A DNA stretch of 36,928 nucleotides from an uncultured Saprospiraceae bacterium. Lineage in GTDB: Bacteria; Bacteroidota; Bacteroidia; Chitinophagales; Saprospiraceae. The notes under the pieces were generated by a model. It made no database searches and was not told the origin of the DNA. It saw nothing but the letters and a program-made list of their open reading frames with translations. Where the stretch lies: the NCBI GenBank assembly GCA_937961455.1, contig CALGNN010000039.1:1-36928 (forward strand). The letters are read 5' to 3'. Positions within the stretch are counted from its first letter, which is position 1. Every line of letters starts with the position of its first letter. Both the position numbers and the translations under genes were made by a program. Of this stretch, positions 1 to 8,649 are shown piece after piece.

Positions 1-152
1 TCGGATATATTAATTCAGATGATGGATACGAAAGATTTGAAGACATCAGAAATGCACTTTCCCCTTATCAGAGTTTCAAAGAAACGGGCAGCCTCATATT
101 TCACTACATGAATAAGCATCCTGAGTTGAAAGTGATATATAATAATTTATAA
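1..152 (+). CDS. C-terminal fragment of an unrecognised protein
   Basis: An open frame enters from the left edge (codons in phase from base 3) and ends at TAA 150-152, giving the last 49 residues of a protein whose start is outside the window. The fragment is acidic and aromatic-rich and ends in ELKVIYNNL. No motif, signal sequence or membrane segment is visible in this piece. The next gene follows on the same strand after about 90 bases of AT-rich sequence. I do not recognise the family. Confidence 0.6.
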   Translation, partial: GYINSDDGYERFEDIRNALSPYQSFKETGSLIFHYMNKHPELKVIYNNL

Positions 153-243
153 TCAAAATAAAATTTTGATTATATTGGTCCTACCTATTTACAACTTCTT
201 TTATACCCCCAATTTTAATTTATATATTAACAAAATTGTAAAA

Positions 244-1914
244 ATGAAAAATTTTTATCTGTTTCTAGCATTCTTGCTACCTATCTCCCTGTTGGGTCAA
301 CGTAATTGTGGAACCATGGATCACTTGGCCGAGCAAATGGAGAAAAATCCCGAATTAGAAATTAAAATGGATGCAATCAATCAATTTACACAAAATTACA
401 TTGCATCTAATCCTTTACGTGAAAGATCTATTATAACAATTCCTGTTGTAGTGCATGTTGTTTGGAAAACAAATAGTCAAAATCTATCAGATGCTCAAAT
501 TCAATCTCAAATTGATGTTTTAAATGAAGACTTTAGACGAACCAATGATGATGCAAATAATCAATGGTCTGCAGGCGCTGATACCGAGATTCAATTTTGT
601 TTAGCGACAGTAGCACCAGATGGAAGTTCGACAACTGGAATACAGCGTAGAAAAACAAACAAACCTTCTTTTGGAACAAATGACAATATGAAATTCCAAA
701 ATAAAGGAGGTATCAATGCCTGGCCAGCAGATGATTATTTAAATATATGGAGCTGCGACATTACAGGTGGAATTTTAGGTTATGCACAGTTTCCTGGAGG
801 TGCTGATGCTACAGATGGTGTTGTTATAGATTACGCCTATTTCGGTAGAGGAGGATCTGCTCAAGCTCCTTTTGATTTAGGTAGAACTGGCACACATGAA
901 GTTGGACACTGGTTGAACCTGCGTCATATCTGGGGAGATGGTGGTTGTAGTGTTGATGATTTTGTCTCAGATACGCCTCTATCAGATGCTCCAAATTATG
1001 GTTGTGCTACTGGTCATGTATCATGTAGTTCAGTTGATATGGTAGAAAATTATATGGATTATTCTGATGATGCTTGCATGAACTTATATACTTCTGGACA
1101 AGCTATGAGAATGCAGGCTTTATTTTCACCAGGAGGTGCAAGAGAGAGCCTACTTAATTCAGGAGGTTGTGGAAATGGCGGAGGCGGTCCAACATGTACG
1201 GACGGCATACAGAATGGAAATGAAACTGGCATTGACTGTGGAGGACCAGATTGTGATCCATGCGGAGGTGGTCCAACATGCTCAGATGGTGTACAAAATG
1301 GAAATGAAACTGGCATTGACTGTGGAGGACCAGATTGTGATCCATGTAATGGGGCTTCTTGCGATGTACCTGGAAATCAAAACACTACTTCTATAAAAAG
1401 AAAAAGAGCAAACATAAGTTGGGGTGCTTCTAGTGGTGCAACTAGCTACAATGTTCAAGTTAGAGAACAAGGAGGCACATGGCAAACACTGTCAACAAGT
1501 AATACGAATATGTCGATTAGTGGAACCAATAACAATGTTACATATGAATGGAGGGTAGAGGCTAATTGCAATGGAAGCAGTAGTGGATACTCTGGTATAT
1601 GCTCATGGACTGCTGGAAATGGTAATTCAAGTTCTTGTAATGGTAGTAGAAGTTTTGATTTTAATTCAGTAAACATCAATCCAAATCCTGCTAATACATT
1701 TGTAAATATTACATTCAATATTGCAGAAACTTCCAGGAATGTTGACTTAAGTATTTACACTATTACTGGACAAAGAGTACATTCAATGCCTTTAGGAGTT
1801 GGTGCTCAAGATGTTCAAGTAGATGTTTCTCATTTTGAAGCTGGTATTTATATTGTGAGAATAGAAGGTGCTTCTAATTTAATTGAGACAAAGAAATTTA
1901 TTGTTGCTAAGTAA
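244..1914 (+). CDS. secreted M43-family zinc metalloprotease with T9SS sorting domain
   Basis: A 556-residue protein. The open frame extends to base 166, but ATG 244 is chosen because a clean signal peptide (MKNFYLFLAFLLPISLLGQ) starts there. The catalytic domain carries the metzincin zinc motif HEVGHWLNLRH (H218, E219, H222, H228) and a Met-turn around M271 (NYMDYS), as in the pappalysin-like M43 family. Two 28-residue Cys-rich repeats follow (about 315-368), then a fibronectin type III-like domain (about 375-460), then a C-terminal type A sorting domain (NPNPANTFVNITF to the end KKFIVAK). Inferred role: extracellular or surface-attached protein degradation after Sec export and T9SS passage. 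It is monocistronic with a strong terminator downstream. Confidence 0.9.
   Translation: MKNFYLFLAFLLPISLLGQRNCGTMDHLAEQMEKNPELEIKMDAINQFTQNYIASNPLRERSIITIPVVVHVVWKTNSQNLSDAQIQSQIDVLNEDFRRTNDDANNQWSAGADTEIQFCLATVAPDGSSTTGIQRRKTNKPSFGTNDNMKFQNKGGINAWPADDYLNIWSCDITGGILGYAQFPGGADATDGVVIDYAYFGRGGSAQAPFDLGRTGTHEVGHWLNLRHIWGDGGCSVDDFVSDTPLSDAPNYGCATGHVSCSSVDMVENYMDYSDDACMNLYTSGQAMRMQALFSPGGARESLLNSGGCGNGGGGPTCTDGIQNGNETGIDCGGPDCDPCGGGPTCSDGVQNGNETGIDCGGPDCDPCNGASCDVPGNQNTTSIKRKRANISWGASSGATSYNVQVREQGGTWQTLSTSNTNMSISGTNNNVTYEWRVEANCNGSSSGYSGICSWTAGNGNSSSCNGSRSFDFNSVNINPNPANTFVNITFNIAETSRNVDLSIYTITGQRVHSMPLGVGAQDVQVDVSHFEAGIYIVRIEGASNLIETKKFIVAK
1186..1347 (+). repeat. two 84-bp in-gene tandem repeats encoding Cys-rich modules
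   Basis: Two adjacent near-identical copies with an 84-bp period (first from 1186, second from 1270) lie in frame inside the metalloprotease gene. Each encodes a 28-residue module with the core NGNETGIDCGGPDCDPC. The second half of each copy is almost invariant at the DNA level, which points to recent duplication or ongoing gene conversion. The module is probably a spacer between the catalytic and adhesive parts, possibly disulfide-bonded outside the cell. Confidence 0.85.
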
Positions 1915-1962
1915 TATAGCTTAGATAAGAGTCGTCCTAAAATAGGTTGACAGTTTTAAAAG

Positions 1963-1996
1963 AAAAACCAGAGAAGCTCGCTTCTCTGGTTTTTTT
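1963..1996. terminator. bidirectional intrinsic terminator
   Basis: A perfect 10-bp stem (1967-1976 with 1981-1990, loop CTCG) is preceded by a run of A and followed by TTTTTT at 1991-1996. It lies between the convergent protease gene (plus) and pyrF (minus, ending at 2004), so it can stop transcription from both sides. Confidence 0.92.
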
Positions 1997-2003
1997 ATTC
2001 TTT

Positions 2004-2807
2004 TCAAGAAAAATATTTTTCCATTTCTAATTGATAGGCTTTAGCCTTCTCTCCTGCCTGCTCTGCAAAATCCTCACCCTCACTGGCAAAAATAATGGAC
2101 CTTGACGAATTGATCAAAATACTGTAGTCAGCATTTAAGGTTTTGTCAGCGACTTCTTCAAGAGAACCACCTTGCGCACCTACTCCTGGTATGAGTAAAA
2201 AATGATTAGGGATGATTTTCCTAATTTGTTCTAGATATTCTGTTTGTGTAGCACCTACTACATACATTAGGTTTTCTTCACTACCCCACTCTTTACTTTT
2301 TTCAAGCACATGTTGGTACAATGGCTTACCATCATCTTGGAGATGCTGAAAGTCATTAGCTCCCTTATTAGATGTTAAGGCCAACAATATCACCCAACGA
2401 TTTTCATAAGTTAGAAAAGGTGAAACCGAATCAACGCCCATGTATGGCGCAACTGTAATGGAGTCAAAATCATAATTTTCAAAAAAGGCCTTTGCGTATT
2501 GCTTTGAAGTATTTCCTATATCTCCTCTTTTTGCGTCTGCAATGGTAAAATGTGTTTTAGGAATGTAGTCCAAGGTTTTTTGAAGCGATACCCAACCACT
2601 AGCTCCTAGTGATTCGTAAAATGCAATATTGGGTTTATAAGCAACACAGTGATCTTTTGTTGCATCAATGATTGCTTTATTAAAGGTAAATATGGGATCA
2701 TCTGATGTATGAAGATGTTTAGGGATTCTACTAATATCAGAATCCAAACCTACGCACAAAAAAGATTTTTTAGATTTTATTTGAGATACAAGTTCTTGTC
2801 TTGTCAT
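2004..2807 (-). CDS. pyrF: orotidine 5'-phosphate decarboxylase, long (type 2) form
   Basis: A 267-residue cytoplasmic enzyme catalysing the last step of UMP synthesis, OMP to UMP plus CO2. The catalytic signature [10 protein letters not shown] is at residues 91-100 (D91, K93, D96), and the N-terminal strand FLCVGLDSD carries the substrate-binding Asp. The length matches the roughly 270-residue type 2 subfamily and not the short E. coli form. Its ATG overlaps the stop of the upstream nifU-like gene by four bases (ATGA, 2804-2807), so it is translationally coupled as the last gene of the mrp-nifU-pyrF operon. It ends at the bidirectional terminator. Confidence 0.95.
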   Translation of the reverse strand: MTRQELVSQIKSKKSFLCVGLDSDISRIPKHLHTSDDPIFTFNKAIIDATKDHCVAYKPNIAFYESLGASGWVSLQKTLDYIPKTHFTIADAKRGDIGNTSKQYAKAFFENYDFDSITVAPYMGVDSVSPFLTYENRWVILLALTSNKGANDFQHLQDDGKPLYQHVLEKSKEWGSEENLMYVVGATQTEYLEQIRKIIPNHFLLIPGVGAQGGSLEEVADKTLNADYSILINSSRSIIFASEGEDFAEQAGEKAKAYQLEMEKYFS

Positions 2808-3082
2808 TTCACATCTGCTTCGATGGCATTAAGACCATTAACGGCAATGATGCCTTTAATTTGTGGAAATTTACCTTTTAAGGTTTCTGCGATTCCTGCT
2901 TTCATTGTCATCTCAGACATGGAGCAGACCTCGCAATTGCCTAACCATTTAATTTTAACTTCAAAATTATCAGTAATGTCGACTACCTCAACATTTCCTC
3001 CGTCTACCTTAAGGTGCGGACGAATCTCATCTAAGGCTGATTCGACTTTATTGATTAATGCTGTTTTATCCTGATCTGACAT
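2804..3082 (-). CDS. NifU C-terminal-domain Fe-S scaffold/carrier
   Basis: A 92-residue stand-alone Nfu-type domain. Visible are the typical start [20 protein letters not shown] and the cluster-binding pair C50-x-x-C53 in [10 protein letters not shown], followed by the amphipathic helix [12 protein letters not shown]. Such proteins carry [4Fe-4S] clusters to apo-targets. It sits 32 bases downstream of the mrp gene and overlaps pyrF by four bases. The pairing with Mrp suggests joint work in Fe-S delivery, while the link to pyrF is probably only transcriptional. The length equals the isolated domain, so nothing is truncated. Confidence 0.92.
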   Translation of the reverse strand: MSDQDKTALINKVESALDEIRPHLKVDGGNVEVVDITDNFEVKIKWLGNCEVCSMSEMTMKAGIAETLKGKFPQIKGIIAVNGLNAIEADVK

Positions 3083-3114
3083 ATAATGTAAAATTAAGAA
3101 TATTTCTGACTAAG

Positions 3115-4221
3115 TTAATTAACTACAACTTTAGTTGTACCCGGCAGATCAACATTTCGTTCTTCTACTGCTTGATGTACATTTTTCGCCAAGACAGCAA
3201 ATTGATCTTTGACCGATTCGTGTTGTGTTTCGATAGCTGGCTTGCCACTATCTCCTGATTCTCTGATCCCCTGTACCAATGGAATTTGTGCTAACAAATT
3301 GGTCTTTCCAAAGTCAGCCAATTTTTGGCCACCTCCTTCTCCAAATATCTTGTATTTTTCATCTGGATGTGCTTCCGGCGTAAACCAAGACATATTTTCA
3401 ATCACCCCTAAGATCGGCACATTCACATTGTCCATGCGAAACATGTTGAGTGCTTTTACTGCGTCAGCTACGGCTACACGCTGCGGCGTCGTTACAATCA
3501 ATGCACCTGTCACTGAAACAGTCTGAACCAATGTTAATTGGATATCTCCTGTACTGGGTGGGAGGTCAATTATTAAATAATCCAACTGTGGCCAAAGGCA
3601 ATCATTAAAAAACTGTTTGATAACTCCTGACAATCTCGGCCCTCTAAGTACCACAGCTTGTTCGGGTTCTATCATAAATCCAATGGAAATCACGTGGATC
3701 CCATTGTATTCAACTGGAACCAATTTTGGCTCCCCATATAATTTTTCGACTTTAGGTTTTTGATCTTGCAAACCCAACATGCCAGGAATAGAAGGGCCAT
3801 AAAGATCTCCATCAATTAAGCCAACCTTAAGACCCATATCTTTTAGACCTAATGCTAGATTTACAGCAACCGTTGATTTTCCAACGCCTCCTTTTCCAGA
3901 TGCCACAGCTATGATATTTTTAACCCCAGCAGATTGATGTGTTTTTGCTGTCGTTTCTGAAGCAGACATATGAATATGAACTTCACAGTCAGGGTAAGCT
4001 TCATTTAACAATGAGGTGCAAAGGAAATTAAGGTCTTGTTTTGCAGGATAATTTATCTCTGGCAGAGCCAAGGTAAATTTGATTCGGCTATCTCCTACCT
4101 CAAGGGATTTAACCATTCCAAGGAAAACGATATCATGTCCGGTTTTTGGATCCTTAACTCCGGAGAGAATTTCTTTAACTTTTTCTACACTAGGCACAGG
4201 CAGCTTTTTTTTAAACAACAA
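3115..4221 (-). CDS. mrp: Mrp/ApbC (NBP35-like) Fe-S carrier ATPase
   Basis: About 368 residues: a MIP18/DUF59-like N-terminal domain (about 10-85) and a P-loop ATPase (SGKGGVGKST at 108-117; switch region LIDGDLYGPS; LIIDLPPSTGD). Mrp proteins bind and transfer [4Fe-4S] clusters in the cytoplasm. No ATG is available near the N-terminus. The frame opens with TTG at 4221 directly after an in-frame TGA, and GTG at 4197 is an alternative that removes eight residues, so the start is uncertain. The C-terminal CxxC of classical Mrp/ApbC is absent: the segment ENMSWFTPEAHPDEKYKIFG has no cysteine. It is the first gene of the operon, divergent from ribF across about 95 bases. Confidence 0.92.
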   Translation of the reverse strand: MLFKKKLPVPSVEKVKEILSGVKDPKTGHDIVFLGMVKSLEVGDSRIKFTLALPEINYPAKQDLNFLCTSLLNEAYPDCEVHIHMSASETTAKTHQSAGVKNIIAVASGKGGVGKSTVAVNLALGLKDMGLKVGLIDGDLYGPSIPGMLGLQDQKPKVEKLYGEPKLVPVEYNGIHVISIGFMIEPEQAVVLRGPRLSGVIKQFFNDCLWPQLDYLIIDLPPSTGDIQLTLVQTVSVTGALIVTTPQRVAVADAVKALNMFRMDNVNVPILGVIENMSWFTPEAHPDEKYKIFGEGGGQKLADFGKTNLLAQIPLVQGIRESGDSGKPAIETQHESVKDQFAVLAKNVHQAVEERNVDLPGTTKVVVN

Positions 4222-4317
4222 TCAGCGCTAAAATAGGTTTTATTATTTTCGTTGTTATTATGAATTCACAAATTAGAAAAAATTGTAATTTGTTGGTCAT
4301 TCTATTAGACAGGATTG

Positions 4318-6303
4318 ATGCAGATATATAGATCGCTTGCCGAGCTACCCACATTTAGAAATGCAGTTATCACCATTGGCACTTTTGATGGCGTGCATTT
4401 AGCTCATCGTAAAATTCTTAATACCATTATTGACAAAGCAAGATCAATAGATGGCGAGAGTATACTTATAAGTTTTCACCCACATCCTCGTCTAGTGGTC
4501 TATCCTAAAGATCAAAGCTTGCAATTACTAAATTCTATTGATGAGAAAATTAGTTTGCTTCAAAACACTGACTTGGATCATCTTGTAATTGTCCCTTTTA
4601 CTGTGGAATTTTCTCAACTTCTGGCTAGAGAGTATATAGAAAACTTTTTACTTAAGAACTTCAATCCCTCTGCCATTGTGATTGGATATGATCACAGATT
4701 TGGACTCAACAGAGAAGGAAACATCAACTTATTAAAGTCCTATGAGTCACCAAAAGGATTTAGTGTTGAAGAAATTTCAAAGCAACAACTAGAAGCGTCT
4801 GACATTAGCAGCACAAAAATTCGAAACGCATTGTTGAGTGGAAATTTGGACCTTGCCAACCAACTTCTTGGTTATCCTTATTTATTACAAGGCAAAGTGG
4901 TTCATGGTGAAAAAATTGGAAAAAGCTTAGGTTACCCGACAGCAAATATTGCTTTGAGTATACGTAACAAATTATTACCAGATATTGGTGTATATGCCAT
5001 TGAAGCTGAAGCTAATGGTAAGACTTATAAAGGCATGTCTTATATCGGGAGTAGACCTACAATCAATGATGATAATCCGATTGGACTCGAAGTAAATCTT
5101 TTCGACTTTGACGAAGACTTGTATGGAAGACAAGTGACGGTCCACTTTGTAAAATATATAAGGGGTGATATGAAATTTGATTCTTTGGACGAGCTCAAGG
5201 ATCAGATTGCAAAAGATAAAAAAGACATCCTATTTTTTTTTACCAAAAATGAAGGAAACTTCAGTAAAAAAGAAGAAGCTGCGGCTATAGCAGTATTAAA
5301 TTACAATGGGAATGATCTGCTCAATAAGTATCTACCCAGTCATGACTTAGATCAATATCCAAATTCTCAATACTATTTAATTGACAATCAATCTTCTGAC
5401 GATTCATTGCAAACCATGCAACGTAAATTTCAGCATTGGAAGATTATACCCTTGAGTAAAAATCATGGTTATGCCGGAGGATACAACAAGGGTTTACAAA
5501 ATATAACTGAACCTTATCTTGCCTTAGTAAATTCTGATGTTGAAGTAGATAAAGATTGGTTGGTGCATATCGTAAATTTGATGGAGAAAGATCGAGAGAT
5601 CGCTGTATGTCAACCAAAGATTTTACAAACAGGCGATAAGACTTTTTTTGAATACGCAGGTGCTGCTGGTGGCTGGATGGATCGATACTATTATCCATTT
5701 TGTGAAGGTCGAATTTTTGACACACTGGAAAAAGATGAAGGGCAGTTTGAAAAAATAAAAGAAATATTCTGGGCCTCGGGAGCAGCCTTTGTTGTTCGCA
5801 GAGATGTATTCTTTGATCTTGGTGGATTTGATGAAACCCTTTTTGCTCATCAAGAAGAAATTGATTTTTGCTGGCGAGCAAAAAGAGCTGGATATAAAAT
5901 TTGTTATGTTCCTAATGCTAAGGTCTATCATCAAGGAGGAGCAACACTTAACAGTACAAGTCCTCAAAAACTCTATTTGAATTTCAGGAATAATCTCTTA
6001 ATCATTTGGAAAAACAGGACAGGATTTGCCCGTTTTCGCATCTTGATGATCAGAAGAATTTTAGATTTTGTTGCAATGCTCCAATTCTTATTGAAAGGAA
6101 AGTATGAAAATGCTCAAGCAGTGATTAAAGCTTATCATCATTTTCAGTTTAAAAAGCTAGCACATAAAGAAGTAAAAGAAGCACATAATAAACTTGTTAT
6201 TAAACATAAAATAGGCCCAGAAAATAAAAAAGGATATTTTAAGAAGAGCATCGTTTTACAATACTATTTACTGGGAAAGAAAAAATTCAACGAACTCTTT
6301 TAG
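4318..6303 (+). CDS. ribF: fusion of bifunctional riboflavin kinase/FAD synthetase with a family 2 glycosyltransferase
   Basis: A 661-residue open frame from ATG 4318 (a TTG just before it is ignored). Residues 1-305 form a full-length RibF: FMN adenylyltransferase with GTFDGVHLAH (21-30) and ISSTKIRNAL, then flavokinase with GKSLGYPTANI (201-211), making FMN and FAD. After a short linker, residues about 321-640 form a complete GT2 enzyme: AVLNYNGNDLL, the acceptor/metal segment NSDVEVD (405-411), and GGFDETLFAHQEEIDFCWR. That part is presumably an envelope glycan glycosyltransferase. RibF normally ends near residue 305-310. The junction holds T9 (5233-5241) and A6 (5266-5271) tracts, so an indel that joined two genes is possible. 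First gene of a five-gene plus-strand operon. Confidence 0.88.
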   Translation: MQIYRSLAELPTFRNAVITIGTFDGVHLAHRKILNTIIDKARSIDGESILISFHPHPRLVVYPKDQSLQLLNSIDEKISLLQNTDLDHLVIVPFTVEFSQLLAREYIENFLLKNFNPSAIVIGYDHRFGLNREGNINLLKSYESPKGFSVEEISKQQLEASDISSTKIRNALLSGNLDLANQLLGYPYLLQGKVVHGEKIGKSLGYPTANIALSIRNKLLPDIGVYAIEAEANGKTYKGMSYIGSRPTINDDNPIGLEVNLFDFDEDLYGRQVTVHFVKYIRGDMKFDSLDELKDQIAKDKKDILFFFTKNEGNFSKKEEAAAIAVLNYNGNDLLNKYLPSHDLDQYPNSQYYLIDNQSSDDSLQTMQRKFQHWKIIPLSKNHGYAGGYNKGLQNITEPYLALVNSDVEVDKDWLVHIVNLMEKDREIAVCQPKILQTGDKTFFEYAGAAGGWMDRYYYPFCEGRIFDTLEKDEGQFEKIKEIFWASGAAFVVRRDVFFDLGGFDETLFAHQEEIDFCWRAKRAGYKICYVPNAKVYHQGGATLNSTSPQKLYLNFRNNLLIIWKNRTGFARFRILMIRRILDFVAMLQFLLKGKYENAQAVIKAYHHFQFKKLAHKEVKEAHNKLVIKHKIGPENKKGYFKKSIVLQYYLLGKKKFNELF

Positions 6304-6307
6304 AAAT

Positions 6308-7027
6308 ATGAAGTCTCGGCCAACAGTTATATACCAAGATGAATGGATCCTTGTTTTAAATAAGGTCCCCGGGATATATAGTATCCCTCCTAGACCTGGA
6401 AATATTGAAACACATAATTTGCTTGATATCTTTAAAGCTTATAATGAAGAACTTTATCCAGTTCATCGATTAGATAGAGATACTAGTGGAGTCATTGTTT
6501 ATGCAAAAAATAAAGATGCCCACAAGCACCTGAGTCTCCAGTTTGAAAATCGAGAAGTCATTAAGACTTATTACAGTCTTGTGAGAGGACAATTACAAGT
6601 AGAAGAAGGAATCATTGATCAACCGTTATTTATGGAACTAAGTGGAAAAACCAGTGTTTCGAAACAAGGAAAAAAATCCATAAGTGCCTTTAAAGTTTTA
6701 GAAAAATTTAAATCTTATACTTGGGTTGAGGTTAAACCAGAGACTGGACGGACCCATCAAATACGGGCTCACTTTAAATTCTTGGGTCATCCCCTGGCAG
6801 TAGATCCTTTATACAGTAATAAGAAGCACTTATATTTATCTGAGATCAAACGAAAATATCGGCTCTCAAAAAATGAGCAAGAACAGCCGCTGCTAAGAAG
6901 ATTAAGTTTGCATGCAGGGCAACTCGAATTTACACACCCAACCAACCAAGAAAAAGTTACTTATGAGGCTCCCTTGCCAAAGGATTTAAAGGCCATTCTA
7001 AATCAATTGCGAAAATGGGATTCTTAA
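6308..7027 (+). CDS. RluA-family RNA pseudouridine synthase
   Basis: A 239-residue enzyme that isomerises uridine to pseudouridine in rRNA or tRNA. The catalytic motif is HRLDRDTSG (H53-G61, catalytic D56), with the conserved KTYYSLVRG and the RluA signature TGRTHQIRAHF. There is no S4 RNA-binding domain at the N-terminus, so it belongs with short RluA-like synthases. The exact RNA site cannot be read from the sequence. It begins four bases after the RibF-GT2 stop and overlaps the next gene by 13 bases, so it is cotranscribed. Confidence 0.9.
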   Translation: MKSRPTVIYQDEWILVLNKVPGIYSIPPRPGNIETHNLLDIFKAYNEELYPVHRLDRDTSGVIVYAKNKDAHKHLSLQFENREVIKTYYSLVRGQLQVEEGIIDQPLFMELSGKTSVSKQGKKSISAFKVLEKFKSYTWVEVKPETGRTHQIRAHFKFLGHPLAVDPLYSNKKHLYLSEIKRKYRLSKNEQEQPLLRRLSLHAGQLEFTHPTNQEKVTYEAPLPKDLKAILNQLRKWDS

Positions 7028-8646
7028 AGCACATTTTCAAGCCGGCAGTTTTTCTTTGTTTATTTGCTTTTGTGTTAATCCTAAATAATGGTTCAGTTCC
7101 TCTATGGAATCAAGATGAGGCAGCATATGCGGGTTTCGCAAAGACCATGCTGCAGTCAGGTGATTGGCTCATTCCACAATTTGATTGGTCTGACCCTCAT
7201 CGTAAGACACCTCTTCATTTTTGGATGATTGCATTCTGCTACCTCCTAGGTGGTATTGGTGAATTCATGACACGATTGCCTGTGGTGATCTTGATTTGGA
7301 GCACAGTGTACCTTTTGTATAAAAATGTTGCTCAACTTTTCAGCGAACGAATGGGTGTTTTATCAGGCCTTATATTATCGAGCAATTTATTAGTATTTAG
7401 CTTAGGAAAGATGGCAGTTACGGATGCCGGTGTATTATTCTTTAGCACAGTATGTGGTATAGCCATATTATGGATCATGAGAAAGAAGAGCACCAAGTGG
7501 ATGCTTATTTTTTGGCTATCCTTATCATTGGCTATGCTACAAAAAGGACCAACGGTTTTATTATTCACAGGTGCCTTTGGGTTACTTATTTTAATCTTTC
7601 AAAAAGATAGATATAACATCCTTCGACTTAAACCTTGGATATTTGCACCCTTATCTATTATCCCCTTAGCCTTGTGGGTTTGCTTAGCTTGGCAAAGAGA
7701 TGATGGTGTATTCATCAGTTGGTTAGTTGACTGGTATACCTTCAGCAGAGTAGGATCAAGTGTGTATGGACAAACAGGCCCTCCTGGCTATTACTTAGTT
7801 AGTTTTTTATTAGAGCATATATATCTTTTGCCATTCGTCTTACTCGCAGTTGTTCAAGCATTTTTTACGAAGAGCACAGAATATCGAATTATCGGTTTTT
7901 GGTTTATTGCTGGATGGCTTGCCTATGAACTTTTGTCGAGTAAACTGCCTGCCTATATTGTACCTGCCCTACCTGCCCTTGCCATTTTAATGGCCAAAAG
8001 CATTTTACAATTTGACACTAATGGATTTGGAAGTAGTATAAGAAATAAAATAGCTTCTATTATACATTTTTTGATCATAGTTGCTGCTGCTGTCGGATTA
8101 TTATACTTTTCGGCAAGCTTTAATGATGGGCGTATTATTCCAGCTCAAATACTGGCATCAGCAATAATGATTTTGGGTGTTGGACTTTGCTACTACCAAT
8201 ATTATTGGCAGAATAAATCATTCTTCAATGCGTCTGCTGCAATCTTTAGTTCGTCTTTTATTTTTTTAATACTCATGTGGGGCCCTGTCATGAACAAACT
8301 TAAAACTAAAATAGAAGCTCCAAGGACCTTACCCATAATGCTTGAACAAAAGCTCGACCCAAACACATTGGTTGTGATTCAAAACTCAGCCGGCAAAATT
8401 CCCTCACTCCCTTTTTATATTTCCGAAAAATTTATAAACTATAGTACAAGCTATAACTTTGAAGATATTTTAAATACTTTAGCTCGGAATGAACCGTTGG
8501 TATTAATATTAGACGCGTCTGAAAAAGACAAACTTAAAACTCAATACCCTAAATTACACACTGAAAAAATCAGTACATTTATTTTGGACGGACAAAAGAA
8601 TCAAGACTATCACATTGTTTGGAATCAAAAAGCTGAAAAAAAATAG
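7015..8646 (+). CDS. ArnT-like family 39 membrane glycosyltransferase
   Basis: A 543-residue polytopic inner-membrane protein with about ten or more hydrophobic segments in the first 420 residues and a soluble, probably periplasmic, C-terminal part. The first periplasmic loop has the PMT/ArnT signature PLWNQDEAAYA (catalytic acidic pair D34-E35), followed by RKTPLHFW. Such enzymes move a sugar from a polyprenyl-phosphate carrier to lipid A, glycans or proteins. The start overlaps the pseudouridine synthase gene by 13 bases. The GT2 domain two genes upstream could supply the polyprenyl-linked sugar, which is inference from proximity. Confidence 0.88.
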   Translation: MGFLKHIFKPAVFLCLFAFVLILNNGSVPLWNQDEAAYAGFAKTMLQSGDWLIPQFDWSDPHRKTPLHFWMIAFCYLLGGIGEFMTRLPVVILIWSTVYLLYKNVAQLFSERMGVLSGLILSSNLLVFSLGKMAVTDAGVLFFSTVCGIAILWIMRKKSTKWMLIFWLSLSLAMLQKGPTVLLFTGAFGLLILIFQKDRYNILRLKPWIFAPLSIIPLALWVCLAWQRDDGVFISWLVDWYTFSRVGSSVYGQTGPPGYYLVSFLLEHIYLLPFVLLAVVQAFFTKSTEYRIIGFWFIAGWLAYELLSSKLPAYIVPALPALAILMAKSILQFDTNGFGSSIRNKIASIIHFLIIVAAAVGLLYFSASFNDGRIIPAQILASAIMILGVGLCYYQYYWQNKSFFNASAAIFSSSFIFLILMWGPVMNKLKTKIEAPRTLPIMLEQKLDPNTLVVIQNSAGKIPSLPFYISEKFINYSTSYNFEDILNTLARNEPLVLILDASEKDKLKTQYPKLHTEKISTFILDGQKNQDYHIVWNQKAEKK

Positions 8647-8649
8647 TTT

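Noticed and set aside
1059-1485. Several overlapping small frames on both strands
   Set aside because: They are shadows of the Cys-rich tandem repeats inside the M43 protease gene.
4222-4317. TAnnTTTG promoter boxes for mrp and ribF
   Set aside because: Both strands contain TAATTTG, one base short of the consensus, and no -33 box is placed correctly. In such AT-rich DNA this is not enough for a call.
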